A DNA stretch of 64,000 nucleotides. Origin: Rhizorhabdus histidinilytica (GTDB lineage Bacteria; Pseudomonadota; Alphaproteobacteria; Sphingomonadales; Sphingomonadaceae). The notes under the pieces are model-generated. The model was not told the origin of the DNA. It did not search any database and was given only the letters and a program-made list of their open reading frames with translations. Where the stretch lies: positions 124,001 through 188,000 of the forward strand of contig NZ_FUYM01000010.1 in assembly GCF_900167915.1 (NCBI RefSeq). Direction: 5' to 3'. A program made the position numbers and the translations under genes. How positions within the stretch are numbered: position 1 is the stretch's first letter; the number at the start of each line of letters is the position of its first letter. This document shows, in pieces, positions 1 to 9,487 of the stretch.

Positions 1-529
1 AATCTCCGGTCAGAAGCAGTCGCTTCGCCCATTGCGGCCCGACGAGGTACAGCCACATGTGGCTGGGCAGCGACCCTTGGGACCGCGCGGACGGAAAGCC
101 GAACATCGCGTCGTCGGCGCAGATGACCATATCGCACATCAGGGCAAGGTCCGTGCCGCCGGCCAGGCAGCGGCCATGCACCTGCGCGATCACCGGCTTG
201 TGCATGTCGAACAGCGCCATCCGCAGGCGCAGCGCTCGCTCCTGATGCCATGCGTCGTCGTCGAACTTAGCGCGTCCGCGCCGATGATCGACCTGTCCTG
301 GTATCGGCTGGTCATATTTCTGAAGGTCATATCCCGAACAAAAGTCCGGTCCGGCGGCACGGAGGACCACCGCATGGACGCGATTGTCCTCGTCCGCCTC
401 CCACAGCAGCGCGTTGAGCTTTTCCTGCAACGGCTCGCTGAGCGCGTTGCGCTTCTCGGGACGGTTCAGGGTGATCCACGCCGTACCGTCCCGAACCTCG
501 TAAAGAAGCAAAGGCGCCTCGTCCGTCAT
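1..529 (-). CDS. Enoyl-CoA hydratase/isomerase (crotonase family), 3' end beyond window
   Basis: Reading down from the ATG at 529 gives an open frame of 176 codons that runs off the left edge. It shows the crotonase fold signature: an N-terminal substrate segment with NRPEKRNALS, the first oxyanion-hole segment FCSGYDL near residue 70, then VHGRCLAGGTDLAL and CADDAMFGFPS, the second oxyanion loop and the region that follows it. A purine-rich GGAGGGAGCGG lies just before the start. Family members hydrate or isomerise acyl-CoA in beta-oxidation-like catabolism in the cytoplasm. It follows the LLM monooxygenase on the same strand but is separated from it by a 107-bp repeat element. Exact substrate unknown. 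Confidence 0.9.
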   Translation of the reverse strand, partial: MTDEAPLLLYEVRDGTAWITLNRPEKRNALSEPLQEKLNALLWEADEDNRVHAVVLRAAGPDFCSGYDLQKYDQPIPGQVDHRRGRAKFDDDAWHQERALRLRMALFDMHKPVIAQVHGRCLAGGTDLALMCDMVICADDAMFGFPSARSQGSLPSHMWLYLVGPQWAKRLLLTGD

Positions 530-573
530 CCGCTCCCTCCTCATCCTTCCACGCCCGCCCCTCTGGAACTGGC

Positions 574-680
574 CTAGAGCGATTTCTAGGCAGATGGAAA
601 CATCTGCCGGCTCGGAAATCGCGGTAAAACAATGGTCTAGGGCGGCCGATCCGATGCAATCGGATCGTGAACCGCTCTAG
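574..680. repeat. Dispersed hairpin repeat with terminal inverted repeats (copy 1)
   Basis: The element starts CTAGAGCG and ends CGCTCTAG, so its ends are inverted repeats (10 of 12 matching). Inside are two perfect hairpins: CAGATG-GAAA-CATCTG (591-606) and CGATCCGAT-GCA-ATCGGATCG (647-667). A diverged, truncated copy in the opposite orientation lies at 57917-57987. This is a noncoding mobile-type or REP-like repeat. It sits between two same-strand catabolic genes and could fold in the mRNA. Confidence 0.7.
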
Positions 681-685
681 GATCC

Positions 686-1795
686 TCAGGCGACCGATTG
701 CGCCCCGACGGGCGGCGCTACCGGCGCCGACACGTCGATGTCCTTCAGATGCGGCAGCACCTTGCGCGCGAACAACTCGTAATTTTCGCGGCCCACGTCG
801 AACGGCATATCGCCGAACTGGGTGTAGATGATGAAGCTGCCGATATCGAATCGCTCGACCATCTCCTTCAGCTTCTCCAGCACCTCTTCAGGACGGCCCC
901 AGATCTGCAGATCGGCGAGGAAATTATTGAACTTCTCGATGCCGTTCTTTTCAACGCTGGCGGCAAGAGCGCCATAATATTCATAGCCTTCGATCGAAGC
1001 GAATTCCTTGTTGCCGAATTGGTAGAAGGCGGAGGTCGATCGGGCATATTCGACCAGATATTTGTCGCGCATCTCCCTTGCCTTGGCAGCGTCCTCGTTG
1101 ACGGCGCAGAACGCCACGACCACCGGCTTGGGTGCCGGGCGCCCTTGCATCGCGAAGAAGCGCTCTCGATAGGAGACGATGTCCTCCTCGACCCGGTTCC
1201 AGGGCTTTTGCGCGATGATCATCAGCCCGACGTCGAGATTGGCCATGAGCTTGACCGATTCCGGCGACACGGCGGAGGCGAAGACGCGGCCGCGATAGCT
1301 GGCATAGGGGCGGGGCCGCAATTCGACGCGCGGCTGCTTCAGATATTCGCCGTCATATTCCATGACGCCGGTTTCCAGGGCCTCGAGCAGCGCTTCGGCA
1401 TATTCGCGAAAGCGCTTGCGCGCCTCGCCCATCGGCACGCCGAAGCCGTCGAACTCCTCCTTGCCCAATCCGCGACCGATGCCCAGGATCGCGCGCCCCT
1501 CGGAGAACTGGTCGAGAAGCAGGAAGCTCTCGGCGATCCGCACCGGGTTCTGCCAGGGCAGAACGGTAACCGTGGTGCCCAGCTTGATCCGCTTCGTCTG
1601 CCCCGCGACCCAGGACAGGAACTGCGGCACGTTCGGCGTCATCATGTAGCCGGTGAAATGATGCTCGGGCGTCCATACCGAATCGAAGCCCTGATCTTCC
1701 GCGCGGGCGGCAAGCGAGAGCTCGTGCCGGAACACGTCGATGTCGCTCACCCGATCCTTAAGATTCTGGAACGTCAGTCCCAACCCCACTTCCAT
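686..1795 (-). CDS. LLM class flavin-dependent oxidoreductase (luciferase-like monooxygenase)
   Basis: A 369-aa protein with the bacterial luciferase-like TIM-barrel pattern: VGLGLTFQN at the N-terminus, GFDSVWTPEHHF near residue 40, IKLGTTVTVLPWQNPVRIAE, and GRAILGIGRGLGKEEF. Such enzymes use reduced FMN (or F420 in other lineages) with O2 to oxygenate carbonyl or hydrocarbon substrates. The ATG at 1795 is preferred over GTG 1798 because GGAGG lies 5 nt upstream. It diverges from the CoA ligase across an intergenic region with the 24-bp palindrome at 1824-1847. The RibBA-like gene nearby could support its flavin supply (inference). Confidence 0.9.
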   Translation of the reverse strand: MEVGLGLTFQNLKDRVSDIDVFRHELSLAARAEDQGFDSVWTPEHHFTGYMMTPNVPQFLSWVAGQTKRIKLGTTVTVLPWQNPVRIAESFLLLDQFSEGRAILGIGRGLGKEEFDGFGVPMGEARKRFREYAEALLEALETGVMEYDGEYLKQPRVELRPRPYASYRGRVFASAVSPESVKLMANLDVGLMIIAQKPWNRVEEDIVSYRERFFAMQGRPAPKPVVVAFCAVNEDAAKAREMRDKYLVEYARSTSAFYQFGNKEFASIEGYEYYGALAASVEKNGIEKFNNFLADLQIWGRPEEVLEKLKEMVERFDIGSFIIYTQFGDMPFDVGRENYELFARKVLPHLKDIDVSAPVAPPVGAQSVA

Positions 1796-1823
1796 CACAG
1801 CCTCCGCTCAGCATCACTTGGAT

Positions 1824-1847
1824 TTAGACTAATTGTAATTAGGCTAA
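1824..1847. promoter_or_regulatory. Cluster palindrome site A (putative TetR operator)
   Basis: TTAGACTAAT, 4-nt spacer TGTA, ATTAGGCTAA: the half-sites are inverted repeats with 9 of 10 matching. It lies between the divergent LLM monooxygenase and CoA ligase genes. The same arrangement recurs at 7567, 7759, 11917, 18429 and 18529. A TetR family gene at 17713-18363 is the likely binder (inference). Confidence 0.7.
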
Positions 1848-2087
1848 TTTGGCAACCCCTTCATTGCCGCGAGGGAGAGATTCATCATTTTTCCCGATGA
1901 CGCCCGAGTGCCCAGAGCGACTCGCTCCCATCAATTTTCCCATATTTTCCTATGATTTATTTGGAATTTTAGCAGCCATGGAGACAAATGTGACGCCGCT
2001 GCGGCTGGATCGATTTTCTCGAAAAGCTTGACGCCACACGCTCGGGTTTGCATCATAATAAAAATTAGGGATCGGAGATTCAGGACG

Positions 2088-3773
2088 GTGAAGGAGACCA
2101 TCGCAGCGCGGCGCCAGGCCATGGCCGACCGGCACCCCATATGGCGGGAAATGACGCTCGACGCCTATCTGAGACAGATTCAGGGCGATTACGGAACGCG
2201 CCCGCTGGTCATCACAGACACTCAGACGCTTAGCTATGCTGCCGTGGCAGCAGAGTCGGAGCAGATTGCGGCCGGCATCGCGGCTATGGGCATTGCGCGC
2301 GGGGATCGTGTCGGACTGCTGATGGCCAACTATCCCATCACGGTGCCGTTGCTGTTCGCGATCTGGCGCACGGGCGCCGTCGCCGTGGCGATCAACACGC
2401 TCTACGGCCCGAAGGAACTCGAATATGTGCTGCGCGAGTCCGGTTGCTCGCTGCTGATCACCATGGCCGGCTTCGGTTCCCGGAGGTTCGATCGCGAACT
2501 GGATGAACGACTTCCCGGCTGGCGCGATGGCCGATGCGAGGCACTGCCCGAACTGAAGGCGGGCCTGGTCTACGACGACACGGCATCATCGGACTTCGCC
2601 GACCTGCTGCCGCAGGGGCTCGCCCCGGCCAATATGGCCGAGCCGCACGATCCAGCGGTCATCATGTTCACGTCGGGCACTACCGGCGCGCCCAAGGGGG
2701 TGATGCAGACCCACGACAATCTGCTGCGGGCCGCCTATGCCGGCGCCTATCATCAGGCGTTCGAGGACGGGCGCCGCGCCGTTTTCTCGCTTCCGCTCTA
2801 TCATGGTTTCGGCCTGGTCGTCGGATTGCTCTCGGGCATGGTTGTGGGCGGTTCGATCGTGCCGCTGCTGCGGTTCGCCCCGGCTGCGCTGCTCGCCGCG
2901 ACCGAACGGCATCGCGCTACCTATCTCATGGGCGTGCCGACCATGACGATCGCAATGATGGAGGAGGCCAAGTCCCGCTCCTATGACCTATCTTCCCTCT
3001 CCGCCGTGCACAGTGCAGCGGCGCCGACGCCGAGCTGGGTCTGGCGCGAGATTCAAGAGACGTTCGGCTGCGAGGAGATCTTCACCAGTTATGGCCAGAC
3101 GGAGGTGACGGCAACGATTGTCTGCACCCAGCCCGGCGATCCGATCGAGGTGGTCGCCGAGACGCAGGGCCGTATCGTCCAGGCTGGTGTCGCGGGCATT
3201 CCCGAGCAGGATGGCCGCATCTGCGAATTCAAGACGATCGACCCGGAAACCGGAGCCGATTTGCCGGATGGCTCGCCCGGCGAACTATGCACCCGGGGCC
3301 CGATGAACAGCCTCGGCTATTTTCGGCGACCCGAGGAGACCTCCAGGCTGTTCCTGCCCGGCGGCTGGATCCGGACCGGTGACCTCGGCCAGTTTCGCCC
3401 GGACGGTAACCTGTTCCTGACCGGCCGGTCCAAGGAACTCTACAAGAGCCGCGGCGAGCTTGTTTCTCCCAAAGAACTCGAGCAGCTCGTCACCACCCAT
3501 CCGGCGGTTGCGCAGGCCTTTTTCATCGGCATGCCGGACGATCGCTGGGGTGAGACGGGTTGCGCGTGGATCGTGAGGACCGAGGGTGACGCCATCGGCG
3601 AAGAAGCGCTGCGCAACTGGCTGGCTTCACGCGTCGCCCCCTACAAGATGCCGCGCGACATCTGGTTCATCACCGAAGCGGAACTGCCCAAGACCGGCAC
3701 GGGCAAGGTGCAGAAGAATATCCTTAAGGAAATGGCGCTCGCAATGATCGCGGCGCCGGCGGGCGCCGGCTGA
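2088..3773 (+). CDS. Class I adenylate-forming enzyme (acyl/aryl-CoA ligase)
   Basis: A 561-aa AMP-dependent synthetase/ligase. Visible motifs: the P-loop-like MFTSGTTGAPKGVMQTH near residues 200-216, the A5 segment SYGQTEVTATIV, the A7-type GWIRTGDLG, the hinge GRSKELYKSRGELVSPKELE, and C-terminal lysine segment PKTGTGKVQKNILKE. It activates a carboxylic acid as acyl-AMP and then forms the CoA thioester in the cytoplasm, the entry step for the enoyl-CoA hydratases nearby. GTG 2088 is chosen because ETIAARR..RHPIW matches the usual family N-terminus; ATG 2121 is an alternative. The RibBA-like gene starts 31 nt downstream, probably in one operon. Confidence 0.88.
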   Translation: MKETIAARRQAMADRHPIWREMTLDAYLRQIQGDYGTRPLVITDTQTLSYAAVAAESEQIAAGIAAMGIARGDRVGLLMANYPITVPLLFAIWRTGAVAVAINTLYGPKELEYVLRESGCSLLITMAGFGSRRFDRELDERLPGWRDGRCEALPELKAGLVYDDTASSDFADLLPQGLAPANMAEPHDPAVIMFTSGTTGAPKGVMQTHDNLLRAAYAGAYHQAFEDGRRAVFSLPLYHGFGLVVGLLSGMVVGGSIVPLLRFAPAALLAATERHRATYLMGVPTMTIAMMEEAKSRSYDLSSLSAVHSAAAPTPSWVWREIQETFGCEEIFTSYGQTEVTATIVCTQPGDPIEVVAETQGRIVQAGVAGIPEQDGRICEFKTIDPETGADLPDGSPGELCTRGPMNSLGYFRRPEETSRLFLPGGWIRTGDLGQFRPDGNLFLTGRSKELYKSRGELVSPKELEQLVTTHPAVAQAFFIGMPDDRWGETGCAWIVRTEGDAIGEEALRNWLASRVAPYKMPRDIWFITEAELPKTGTGKVQKNILKEMALAMIAAPAGAG

Positions 3774-3804
3774 ACAGCCGGGCCGCCCTCAGCGAAAGAC
3801 CCGA

Positions 3805-4920
3805 ATGATGACGACCTACGGCATTTCCTCGACAGAGGCCATCATCCAGGACGCGATCGACGGCCTGCCCTATATCCTGGTCGATGCGGACGACCGCGAG
3901 AATGAGGGCGATGTCATCATCCCCGCCCAGTTCGCGACGCCGCGCCAGATCAATTTCATGGCGAAGCATGCGCGCGGCCTCATCTGCCTCGCCATGACCC
4001 AGGCACGCGCCGAACAGCTCAAGCTGCCGCCGATGACGGTCAACAACCAGTCGGGCCACGGCACCGCCTTCACCGTGTCGATCGAAGCCCGGGAAGGCGT
4101 CACCACCGGCATCTCCGCACAGGATCGCGCGCATACCATCGCCGTCGCCGTCGACCCGTCCAAGACGGCTGCCGATATCGTCTCCCCCGGCCACGTCTTT
4201 CCGCTCACCGCCAGGGACGGCGGCGTGCTGGTCCGCGCCGGCCACACCGAGGCCGCCGTCGACATCAGCCGGATCGCAGGCCTGACGCCCGCCGGCGTCA
4301 TCTGCGAGGTGATGAACGATGACGGCACCATGGCTCGCCTGCCCGAACTTCTGCTCTTCGCGCAGGAGCATGGCTTGAAGGTCGGCACCATCGCCGACCT
4401 GATCGCCTATCGCCGGCGATCGGAAAAGCTGATCACGCGCGTCGCGTCCGCGCCCTTCCACAGCCGCTATGGCGGCGATCTCACCATCCACGTCTATCGC
4501 AACATGATCGACGGCGGCGAGCATGTCGCGCTGGTGAAGGGAGAGGTCCGTCCCGACAGGGACACGCTGGTCCGCGTGCACCAGGTGGACATGACCGCGG
4601 ACATGCTGGGCTGGTCGCAGGCGCATCCCGAATATGTGCCGCAAGCGCTGCAGGCCATCGCCGCCCATGAAGGACAGGCTGTGGCCGTCTTCGTGCGCGA
4701 TCCCAGCCCCGATTCCATCTCGAAACGGATCGAGGGGGGCCGCAAGACCTATCATGAGACCAACGCGACCCGCGATTATGGCATCGGCGCGCAGATCCTG
4801 CTGGACCTGGGGGTGCGGAATATGACGCTGCTGACCTCCAGCACGGCAAAGCTCGCTGCGCTGGAGGGTTTCGGTCTTTCGGTGACGGCCCGCAGGCCGT
4901 TGCGCGTGCTCACCGAATAG
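3805..4920 (+). CDS. RibBA-like protein: DHBP synthase with degenerate GTP cyclohydrolase II domain
   Basis: 371 aa. The N-terminal half (about 1-205) is a canonical 3,4-dihydroxy-2-butanone 4-phosphate synthase (RibB): DDRENEGDVI, SGHGTAFTVSIEAREGVTTG, FPLTARDGGVLVRAGHTEAAVD and GVICEVMNDDGTMAR. The C-terminal half aligns to GTP cyclohydrolase II in overall pattern (LVRVHQVD.., YGIGAQILLDLGV) but the zinc-binding cysteines expected after RVH (C-x-TGD-x-x-GS-x-RCDCG) are missing. It therefore likely makes only the four-carbon riboflavin precursor. Its place in a catabolic operon beside a flavin monooxygenase suggests it raises FMN supply on demand (inference). Confidence 0.85.
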   Translation: MMTTYGISSTEAIIQDAIDGLPYILVDADDRENEGDVIIPAQFATPRQINFMAKHARGLICLAMTQARAEQLKLPPMTVNNQSGHGTAFTVSIEAREGVTTGISAQDRAHTIAVAVDPSKTAADIVSPGHVFPLTARDGGVLVRAGHTEAAVDISRIAGLTPAGVICEVMNDDGTMARLPELLLFAQEHGLKVGTIADLIAYRRRSEKLITRVASAPFHSRYGGDLTIHVYRNMIDGGEHVALVKGEVRPDRDTLVRVHQVDMTADMLGWSQAHPEYVPQALQAIAAHEGQAVAVFVRDPSPDSISKRIEGGRKTYHETNATRDYGIGAQILLDLGVRNMTLLTSSTAKLAALEGFGLSVTARRPLRVLTE

Positions 4921-4984
4921 CCTGGAAGATTCCCGTCATCTGCTTCCGTACGCCCCCCCCGCTCAGAGTCTGACTCAAAAGTCC

Positions 4985-5105
4985 CCGCTCGCCCTGAGGA
5001 AGCATCGAGCCTAGTCGAAATGCTGTCTCGAAGGGGTGTTCGAGGCTAGAAATATCCTTCGATATGGGCCTTCGTCAAAGCTCAGCCCCTCCTCAGGATG
5101 AGCGG
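4985..5105. repeat. 121-bp REP/MITE-like element with 16-bp terminal inverted repeats
   Basis: The left end CCGCTCGCCCTGAGGA (4985-5000) and right end TCCTCAGGATGAGCGG (5090-5105) are inverted repeats with 14 of 16 matching. The interior contains further self-complementary stretches such as TTCGA/TCGAA. It fills most of the gap between the convergent RibBA-like and P450 genes. CCTGAGG..TCGAAGG-type repeats are common in sphingomonad genomes (established knowledge). It may also act as a bidirectional transcription stop. Confidence 0.65.
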
Positions 5106-5128
5106 TAAGGCACTTTCCGGCCAGCCTC

Positions 5129-6394
5129 TCAGGAGCCGTCAGGCTCCCAGACCAGCGGAACATTCTCGACAGCGGCGACGATGCCCGAATGGTAGATGGG
5201 AGTGGCGCCTTGCTCCATCGCGAAGGTGGGAATGCGCTTCAGCCATTCCTGAAGGGTGACTATCACTTCCAGTCTGGCCAGATGCATGCCGGCACACCGA
5301 TGCGGCCCTTGGGCGAAGGTCGAATGATCGGCCACATTGCGCCGCGAGAGATCGACCTTCATCGGGTCGACATGCTGGCTGTCGTCCAGCCCGTGCAGCG
5401 CGGTCGGGAGCAGGATCAGGTCGCCGGCTTTCAGCCGCGCCCCATGAAACTCCATGTCGGCGACGACATAGCGCGCATCCGATACCACCGCGAAGCGGCG
5501 GAACATCTCCTCCACGCCACGCTGTAGCTTCATCGGATCGGACCGCATTTCCGCCACTGTTTCCGGGTGGCGTGCGAGATAGATCATCATGAAGCTGAGC
5601 ATGTTGACGACCGTGTCCAGCCCACCCAGCAGCAGCAGCGATACGAGGCCCAGCATCTTGTCCGGCGACATGGCCTTGCCGTCGATCTCGCTGTTGACCA
5701 TCATCGTGATCAGATCGGTGCCGTCACCGCCCCGCCGGGCCGCGATGATCGGCGCGACATAGTCGAAAAAGCCCTTGTTAGCGGCCTGGAGGCTGCGGCC
5801 CTGTTCTTCGGGCGTGTCGCCGGACGGTCGCGTCATCTCCTTGGCGAGCGCGTTCAGCATGGGAGCGTCGTCCATCGGCAGGCCGGCCAGCGCCAGAAAC
5901 ACCTTGACCGGAAAGATGCCGGCATAGTCGCGCGCGAAATCGCACCCGCCGTTCCTGGCGAAACCGTCGATCAGTTCGATCGCAACGGCGCGGATGTCGC
6001 CCTCGATCTTGCGGACCTGGGCCAGGTTCAGCCCCTTGTCGATCGCCTTGCGATAGGGGGTGTGTTCGGGCGGATCCATCTTGGTCGGAACCATCTCATA
6101 GGCCTCGCCCGCCTCGCGCGGGACCCAGATCACCCGGCTGGAGAAGCGGTCGGGATGGCGGTAGACCTCATCGATCACCGCACCGCGCGTCGCGACCCAA
6201 TGGCCCCCGGTCAGCGGCGTCCACACCAGCGGTGGCGTATCGGGTGTCTGGACGCGCTTCCAGGCCTCGTGAAACCCTTCCTCGATGCCGTCGAGGGCGT
6301 AGATGTCGATGTCGCGCACCTGCTCCGGCCGGACATGGTCCGGCAGGGCAGCGCGGGGCCGGACGGGCTGCGGGGTCAGTATATCCGTGTTCAT
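5129..6394 (-). CDS. Cytochrome P450 (bacterial class I type)
   Basis: 421 aa, soluble, no signal peptide. Heme-ligand motif [17 protein letters not shown] near residue 365 with the axial Cys; I-helix oxygen-activation segment [14 protein letters not shown] near 260 (the usual A/G-G-x-D-T is here GLDTV); K-helix EEMFRRF provides E-x-x-R. Such P450s hydroxylate hydrophobic substrates using a separate ferredoxin and reductase; neither gene is in this window. It lies 14 nt downstream of the alcohol dehydrogenase on the same strand, so hydroxylation and alcohol oxidation are probably co-transcribed from the promoter bearing sites B and C. Confidence 0.93.
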   Translation of the reverse strand: MNTDILTPQPVRPRAALPDHVRPEQVRDIDIYALDGIEEGFHEAWKRVQTPDTPPLVWTPLTGGHWVATRGAVIDEVYRHPDRFSSRVIWVPREAGEAYEMVPTKMDPPEHTPYRKAIDKGLNLAQVRKIEGDIRAVAIELIDGFARNGGCDFARDYAGIFPVKVFLALAGLPMDDAPMLNALAKEMTRPSGDTPEEQGRSLQAANKGFFDYVAPIIAARRGGDGTDLITMMVNSEIDGKAMSPDKMLGLVSLLLLGGLDTVVNMLSFMMIYLARHPETVAEMRSDPMKLQRGVEEMFRRFAVVSDARYVVADMEFHGARLKAGDLILLPTALHGLDDSQHVDPMKVDLSRRNVADHSTFAQGPHRCAGMHLARLEVIVTLQEWLKRIPTFAMEQGATPIYHSGIVAAVENVPLVWEPDGS

Positions 6395-6408
6395 GAACCT
6401 GATCCTCT

Positions 6409-7491
6409 TCAGCGGATTGTGGGGTCGATCACCGCCTTGGTGGCGGTGCCGGTCCTGGTGACGTGCAGCGCCTCGGCCGCCTGATGGATGCCGAAACGAT
6501 GGCTGACGAGTTCGGCCAGCGGCACCTCATCCTGGACACGCGCGGCGAACTGCATGGCATGGTAGTAGTTCTTCGGCGCGGGGAAGGACGCCCCCCCGAT
6601 CGTGAGGTTCTTGAGCGTCAGATCGCGCGGCGAAATGGGCTGGGTGCCGATCGCGCCCCACAGACCGAGGATGATGTAGCGGCTGTGTATGCCGCTGAGA
6701 TCGACGCCTTCGGGAAAGGCCGGCAGCGCGCCCGCCGCCTCGATGACGATGTCCGGCCCCTGCCGACCGACCCTGTCATAGATTGCCCGCCTGCGTTCGT
6801 CGGCGGACAGGGCGAGCGACACCGTCGCGGTCGCGCCCAGCTTCACCGCCGCCTCCAGTCGCGCCGGCGCGCCGTCGATCACGATCACGTCCCGAGCGCC
6901 GGCCTGGGCGGCGACCAGCACGGCCGAAAGCCCGACCGGGCCCGCGCCCTGCACCACCACCGTATCGCCAAACCGCACCGGGCCGCAGCGATCAAAGCCG
7001 CGCAGCACCGTCGGTAGCGCACAGCCCAGCGCCGCGACGGCCTCCGGCCGGGCGTGATCGGGCAGGCGATAGAAGGGCATGTTGTTGGGCAGCCAGGCGA
7101 AATCGGCATAGCTGCCCCAGTTCGGCTTGCCCGCATCCTCGAAATACTGGCTGTTCTCGCACGGGGTCTGCTCCAGGATGGTGCAGGAATAGCAGCGATG
7201 GCACAGCGCAATCGGCGACCACACGACCAGGTCGCCCGGCTTCACCGGAACCCCCGCATAGTCGGTCGACACGCCTGCGCCGAGCTGTTCGATCTGCCCG
7301 ACGCCTTCATGGCCGAGGATGATCGGAAAGGGCATCTCGCCGGCCTCGCCGGTCATGATGTGGACGTCGCTGCCGCATACGCCGCCCAGGATGGTGCGCA
7401 CCAGCGCCCCGCCCGGTTCCGGCGCATGGATATCGACATCCCAGGTTTCGAGCCGGTTCTTCTCCACCAGCACAGTCGCTCTGCCCTGCAT
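6409..7491 (-). CDS. Zinc-dependent alcohol dehydrogenase (MDR superfamily)
   Basis: 360 aa. Catalytic-zinc region [14 protein letters not shown] and [14 protein letters not shown]; structural-zinc cysteines in [19 protein letters not shown]; Rossmann motif [21 protein letters not shown] near residue 185. It oxidises an alcohol with NAD(P)+ in the cytoplasm. It is the first gene of the minus-strand ADH-P450 unit. Start ATG 7491 is preceded by GAGGGATGAGAG. The divergent promoter region up to the SDR gene carries two copies of the cluster palindrome (7567 and 7759), so induction together with the SDR unit is expected. Confidence 0.92.
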   Translation of the reverse strand: MQGRATVLVEKNRLETWDVDIHAPEPGGALVRTILGGVCGSDVHIMTGEAGEMPFPIILGHEGVGQIEQLGAGVSTDYAGVPVKPGDLVVWSPIALCHRCYSCTILEQTPCENSQYFEDAGKPNWGSYADFAWLPNNMPFYRLPDHARPEAVAALGCALPTVLRGFDRCGPVRFGDTVVVQGAGPVGLSAVLVAAQAGARDVIVIDGAPARLEAAVKLGATATVSLALSADERRRAIYDRVGRQGPDIVIEAAGALPAFPEGVDLSGIHSRYIILGLWGAIGTQPISPRDLTLKNLTIGGASFPAPKNYYHAMQFAARVQDEVPLAELVSHRFGIHQAAEALHVTRTGTATKAVIDPTIR

Positions 7492-7566
7492 CTCTCATCC
7501 CTCAATCGATCGCGCGGCGGACCCGCCATCCGGGCGGCGCGCGCACAGGCCCTGCCGCTCCCGTCA

Positions 7567-7590
7567 TTAAACTAATCAAAATTAGCCTTA
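7567..7590. promoter_or_regulatory. Cluster palindrome site B (putative TetR operator)
   Basis: TTAAACTAAT, spacer CAAA, ATTAGCCTTA, 76 nt upstream of the alcohol dehydrogenase start. It has the same 10-4-10 geometry as site A and is well placed to control the ADH-P450 unit. Confidence 0.62.
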
Positions 7591-7758
7591 TGATGCAAGA
7601 GATACATCATGACATTGATACCACTGAGGCTGATGGATCAGCACAGCATTAGGCACAATTTATTGATTTTGTGAAATTTATTTCAAAATTTCCGCAAGGA
7701 ACGCGCCCATGCGCAACCACTCTCCCCGCAATGGCATTGACAGAAAGGCCGGACTTAT

Positions 7759-7782
7759 ATTCTATAATCATTATTAGGCTAA
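7759..7782. promoter_or_regulatory. Cluster palindrome site C (putative TetR operator)
   Basis: ATTCTATAAT, spacer CATT, ATTAGGCTAA. The right half is a perfect match to site A; the left half is degenerate. It ends 26 nt before the SDR start codon, a position expected to block or adjoin the promoter of the SDR-hydratase unit. Confidence 0.58.
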
Positions 7783-7808
7783 AGCAGGAATTCCCGAGAG
7801 GAGTATAT

Positions 7809-8555
7809 ATGGGCCGCCTCGCAGGCAAAGTCGCCATCATCACCGGTGCCGCGCGCGGCATGGGAGAATCCCACGCCCGCACCTTCGCGCGCGAAGGCGC
7901 CCGGCTGATCCTGACCGATCTCAATGTCGAGAAGGGCCAGGCGCTGGCCCGTGAGATCGGCGAAGCGGCCATCTTCGTCGACCACGACGTGACGAAGCCC
8001 GATCAGTGGGCGGCCGTGATCGACGCCGCCGTCTCCAGGTTCGGCACGATCGACATCCTCGTCAACAATGCCGGAATCCTGGGACCGATGGCGAACACGG
8101 TCGACCTGACCGATGCCGGATATCAGCAGGTATGTGCGATCAACCAGCATTCGGTGTTCTACGGTATGCAGGCGGTGCTGCCGACGATGGTGAAGGCCAA
8201 TCGAGGCTCGATCGTCAATATCTCGTCGATCGCCGGCATGGCCGCCAACTATGGCTTCCCCAGCCTCGCTTATGTCGCCAGCAAATTCGCTGTGCGCGGC
8301 ATGACCAAGGCGACCGCGATGGAATATGGCCGGTACAATATCCGCGTGAACTCGGTGCATCCCGGCTTCATCCAGACGCCGATGATGGTCGAGGCCACCG
8401 ACGAGGTCGGCGGCGAGGCGCTGGCGCAGATTCCGCTCGGCCGCATCGCGGACCCGGTCGAGGTGTCCAACCTCGTGCTCTTCCTCGCCTCCGATGAATC
8501 CTCCTACATCACCGCGTCGGAGCATCTGGTGGATGCTGGCATGCTGGCGCACTGA
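7809..8555 (+). CDS. Short-chain dehydrogenase/reductase
   Basis: 248 aa classical SDR. Cofactor motif TGAARGMGESHARTFAREG near residue 12 (TGxxxGxG), VNNAGILG near 88, catalytic Ser in NISSIAGMA and the Y-x-x-x-K pair in YVASK; PG segment HPGFIQTPM. Such enzymes oxidise a hydroxyacyl or ring alcohol with NAD(P)+. The ATG at 7809 is chosen because GAGAGGAG lies 6-8 nt upstream and the protein then begins MGRLAGKVAIITG as usual for the family; the frame is open further upstream but without support. The hydratase gene follows after 12 nt. Confidence 0.92.
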   Translation: MGRLAGKVAIITGAARGMGESHARTFAREGARLILTDLNVEKGQALAREIGEAAIFVDHDVTKPDQWAAVIDAAVSRFGTIDILVNNAGILGPMANTVDLTDAGYQQVCAINQHSVFYGMQAVLPTMVKANRGSIVNISSIAGMAANYGFPSLAYVASKFAVRGMTKATAMEYGRYNIRVNSVHPGFIQTPMMVEATDEVGGEALAQIPLGRIADPVEVSNLVLFLASDESSYITASEHLVDAGMLAH

Positions 8556-8567
8556 TCCGAACCGCCG

Positions 8568-9338
8568 ATGGCCCCGGTCCAATTTCAACGCCGTGGCCAT
8601 GTCGCGGATGTCCGGCTGAACCGCCCTGCGGCGCTCAATGCCATCGACGACGCGATGGACCGGGCGCTGGCGGACGCCTGGGATCGGATAGACGAGGATC
8701 CCGACATATGGGTCGCCGTCCTGTCGGGGAACGGCGATCGCGCCTTCTGCGCGGGCGGCGACATGAACGCGCCGCCCACCGGCCATGGCGGCCTTTCCTT
8801 CGGCGGCGGCCTGACCGGTATCGGCGGCCGCCTCAGGCGGTTGCGCAAGCCGTTGCTCTGCGCCGTCCATGGGCATGTCCTGGGCCTGGGCTTCGAACTG
8901 GCCATGTGCGCCGACATCATCATCGCCGCCGACGATGCCGTCTTTCGCCTGCCGGAGGCGAAGGTCGGCGTCATCGATCACTGCGGCGTCGTCCATCGAG
9001 CGATCCGCCAGCTTCCCCATCATGTCGCCATGGCGATGATCGTCGCCGGCGTCCCACTGACGGCGGCGGACGCGCTCCGCTTCGGGCTTGTCAACGCCTG
9101 CCTCCCCCGCGCCGAATGGGCGGACGGCGTCCAGCAGTGGATCGACAAGCTGCTGGCCTGCGCGCCGCTGGTGTCGCAGGCGGCCCGCCAGGCCGCGCTC
9201 GAGGGGCTGGAGCATCCGCTAGGCGAAGCGCTGGCGCGCTCCTACCCGCTCATTGCCGCCTATCGGCAGTCCGACGATCGGCTGGAGGCCGAACGGGCCT
9301 GGGCCGAGCGTCGACCGCCGCGCTGGTCCGGACGCTGA
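8568..9338 (+). CDS. Enoyl-CoA hydratase/isomerase (crotonase family)
   Basis: 256 aa. NRPAALNAIDDAMD at the N-terminus, oxyanion-hole segment DRAFCAGGDMNAP near residue 62, and HGHVLGLGFELAMCADIIIAADDAVFRLPEAKVG around 100-135. Together with the SDR gene it forms a two-gene plus-strand unit and probably performs hydration and dehydrogenation steps on a CoA ester made by the ligase at 2088. It ends convergently with TonB receptor 1, about 170 nt away. Confidence 0.9.
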   Translation: MAPVQFQRRGHVADVRLNRPAALNAIDDAMDRALADAWDRIDEDPDIWVAVLSGNGDRAFCAGGDMNAPPTGHGGLSFGGGLTGIGGRLRRLRKPLLCAVHGHVLGLGFELAMCADIIIAADDAVFRLPEAKVGVIDHCGVVHRAIRQLPHHVAMAMIVAGVPLTAADALRFGLVNACLPRAEWADGVQQWIDKLLACAPLVSQAARQAALEGLEHPLGEALARSYPLIAAYRQSDDRLEAERAWAERRPPRWSGR

Positions 9339-9487
9339 CGACACCCTGATCGAAAGCCCGCAGGCGGTCCGTTCGACGCCGCGTCCTTTCCGCTACCGTC
9401 CATGAAGAAAGCCGCCCCACCCTGGGGAGGATGGAGCGGCGAAGATCTTCCGTATAGTCTCCGTCGATGGGATCGCGAAGCCGCCGC

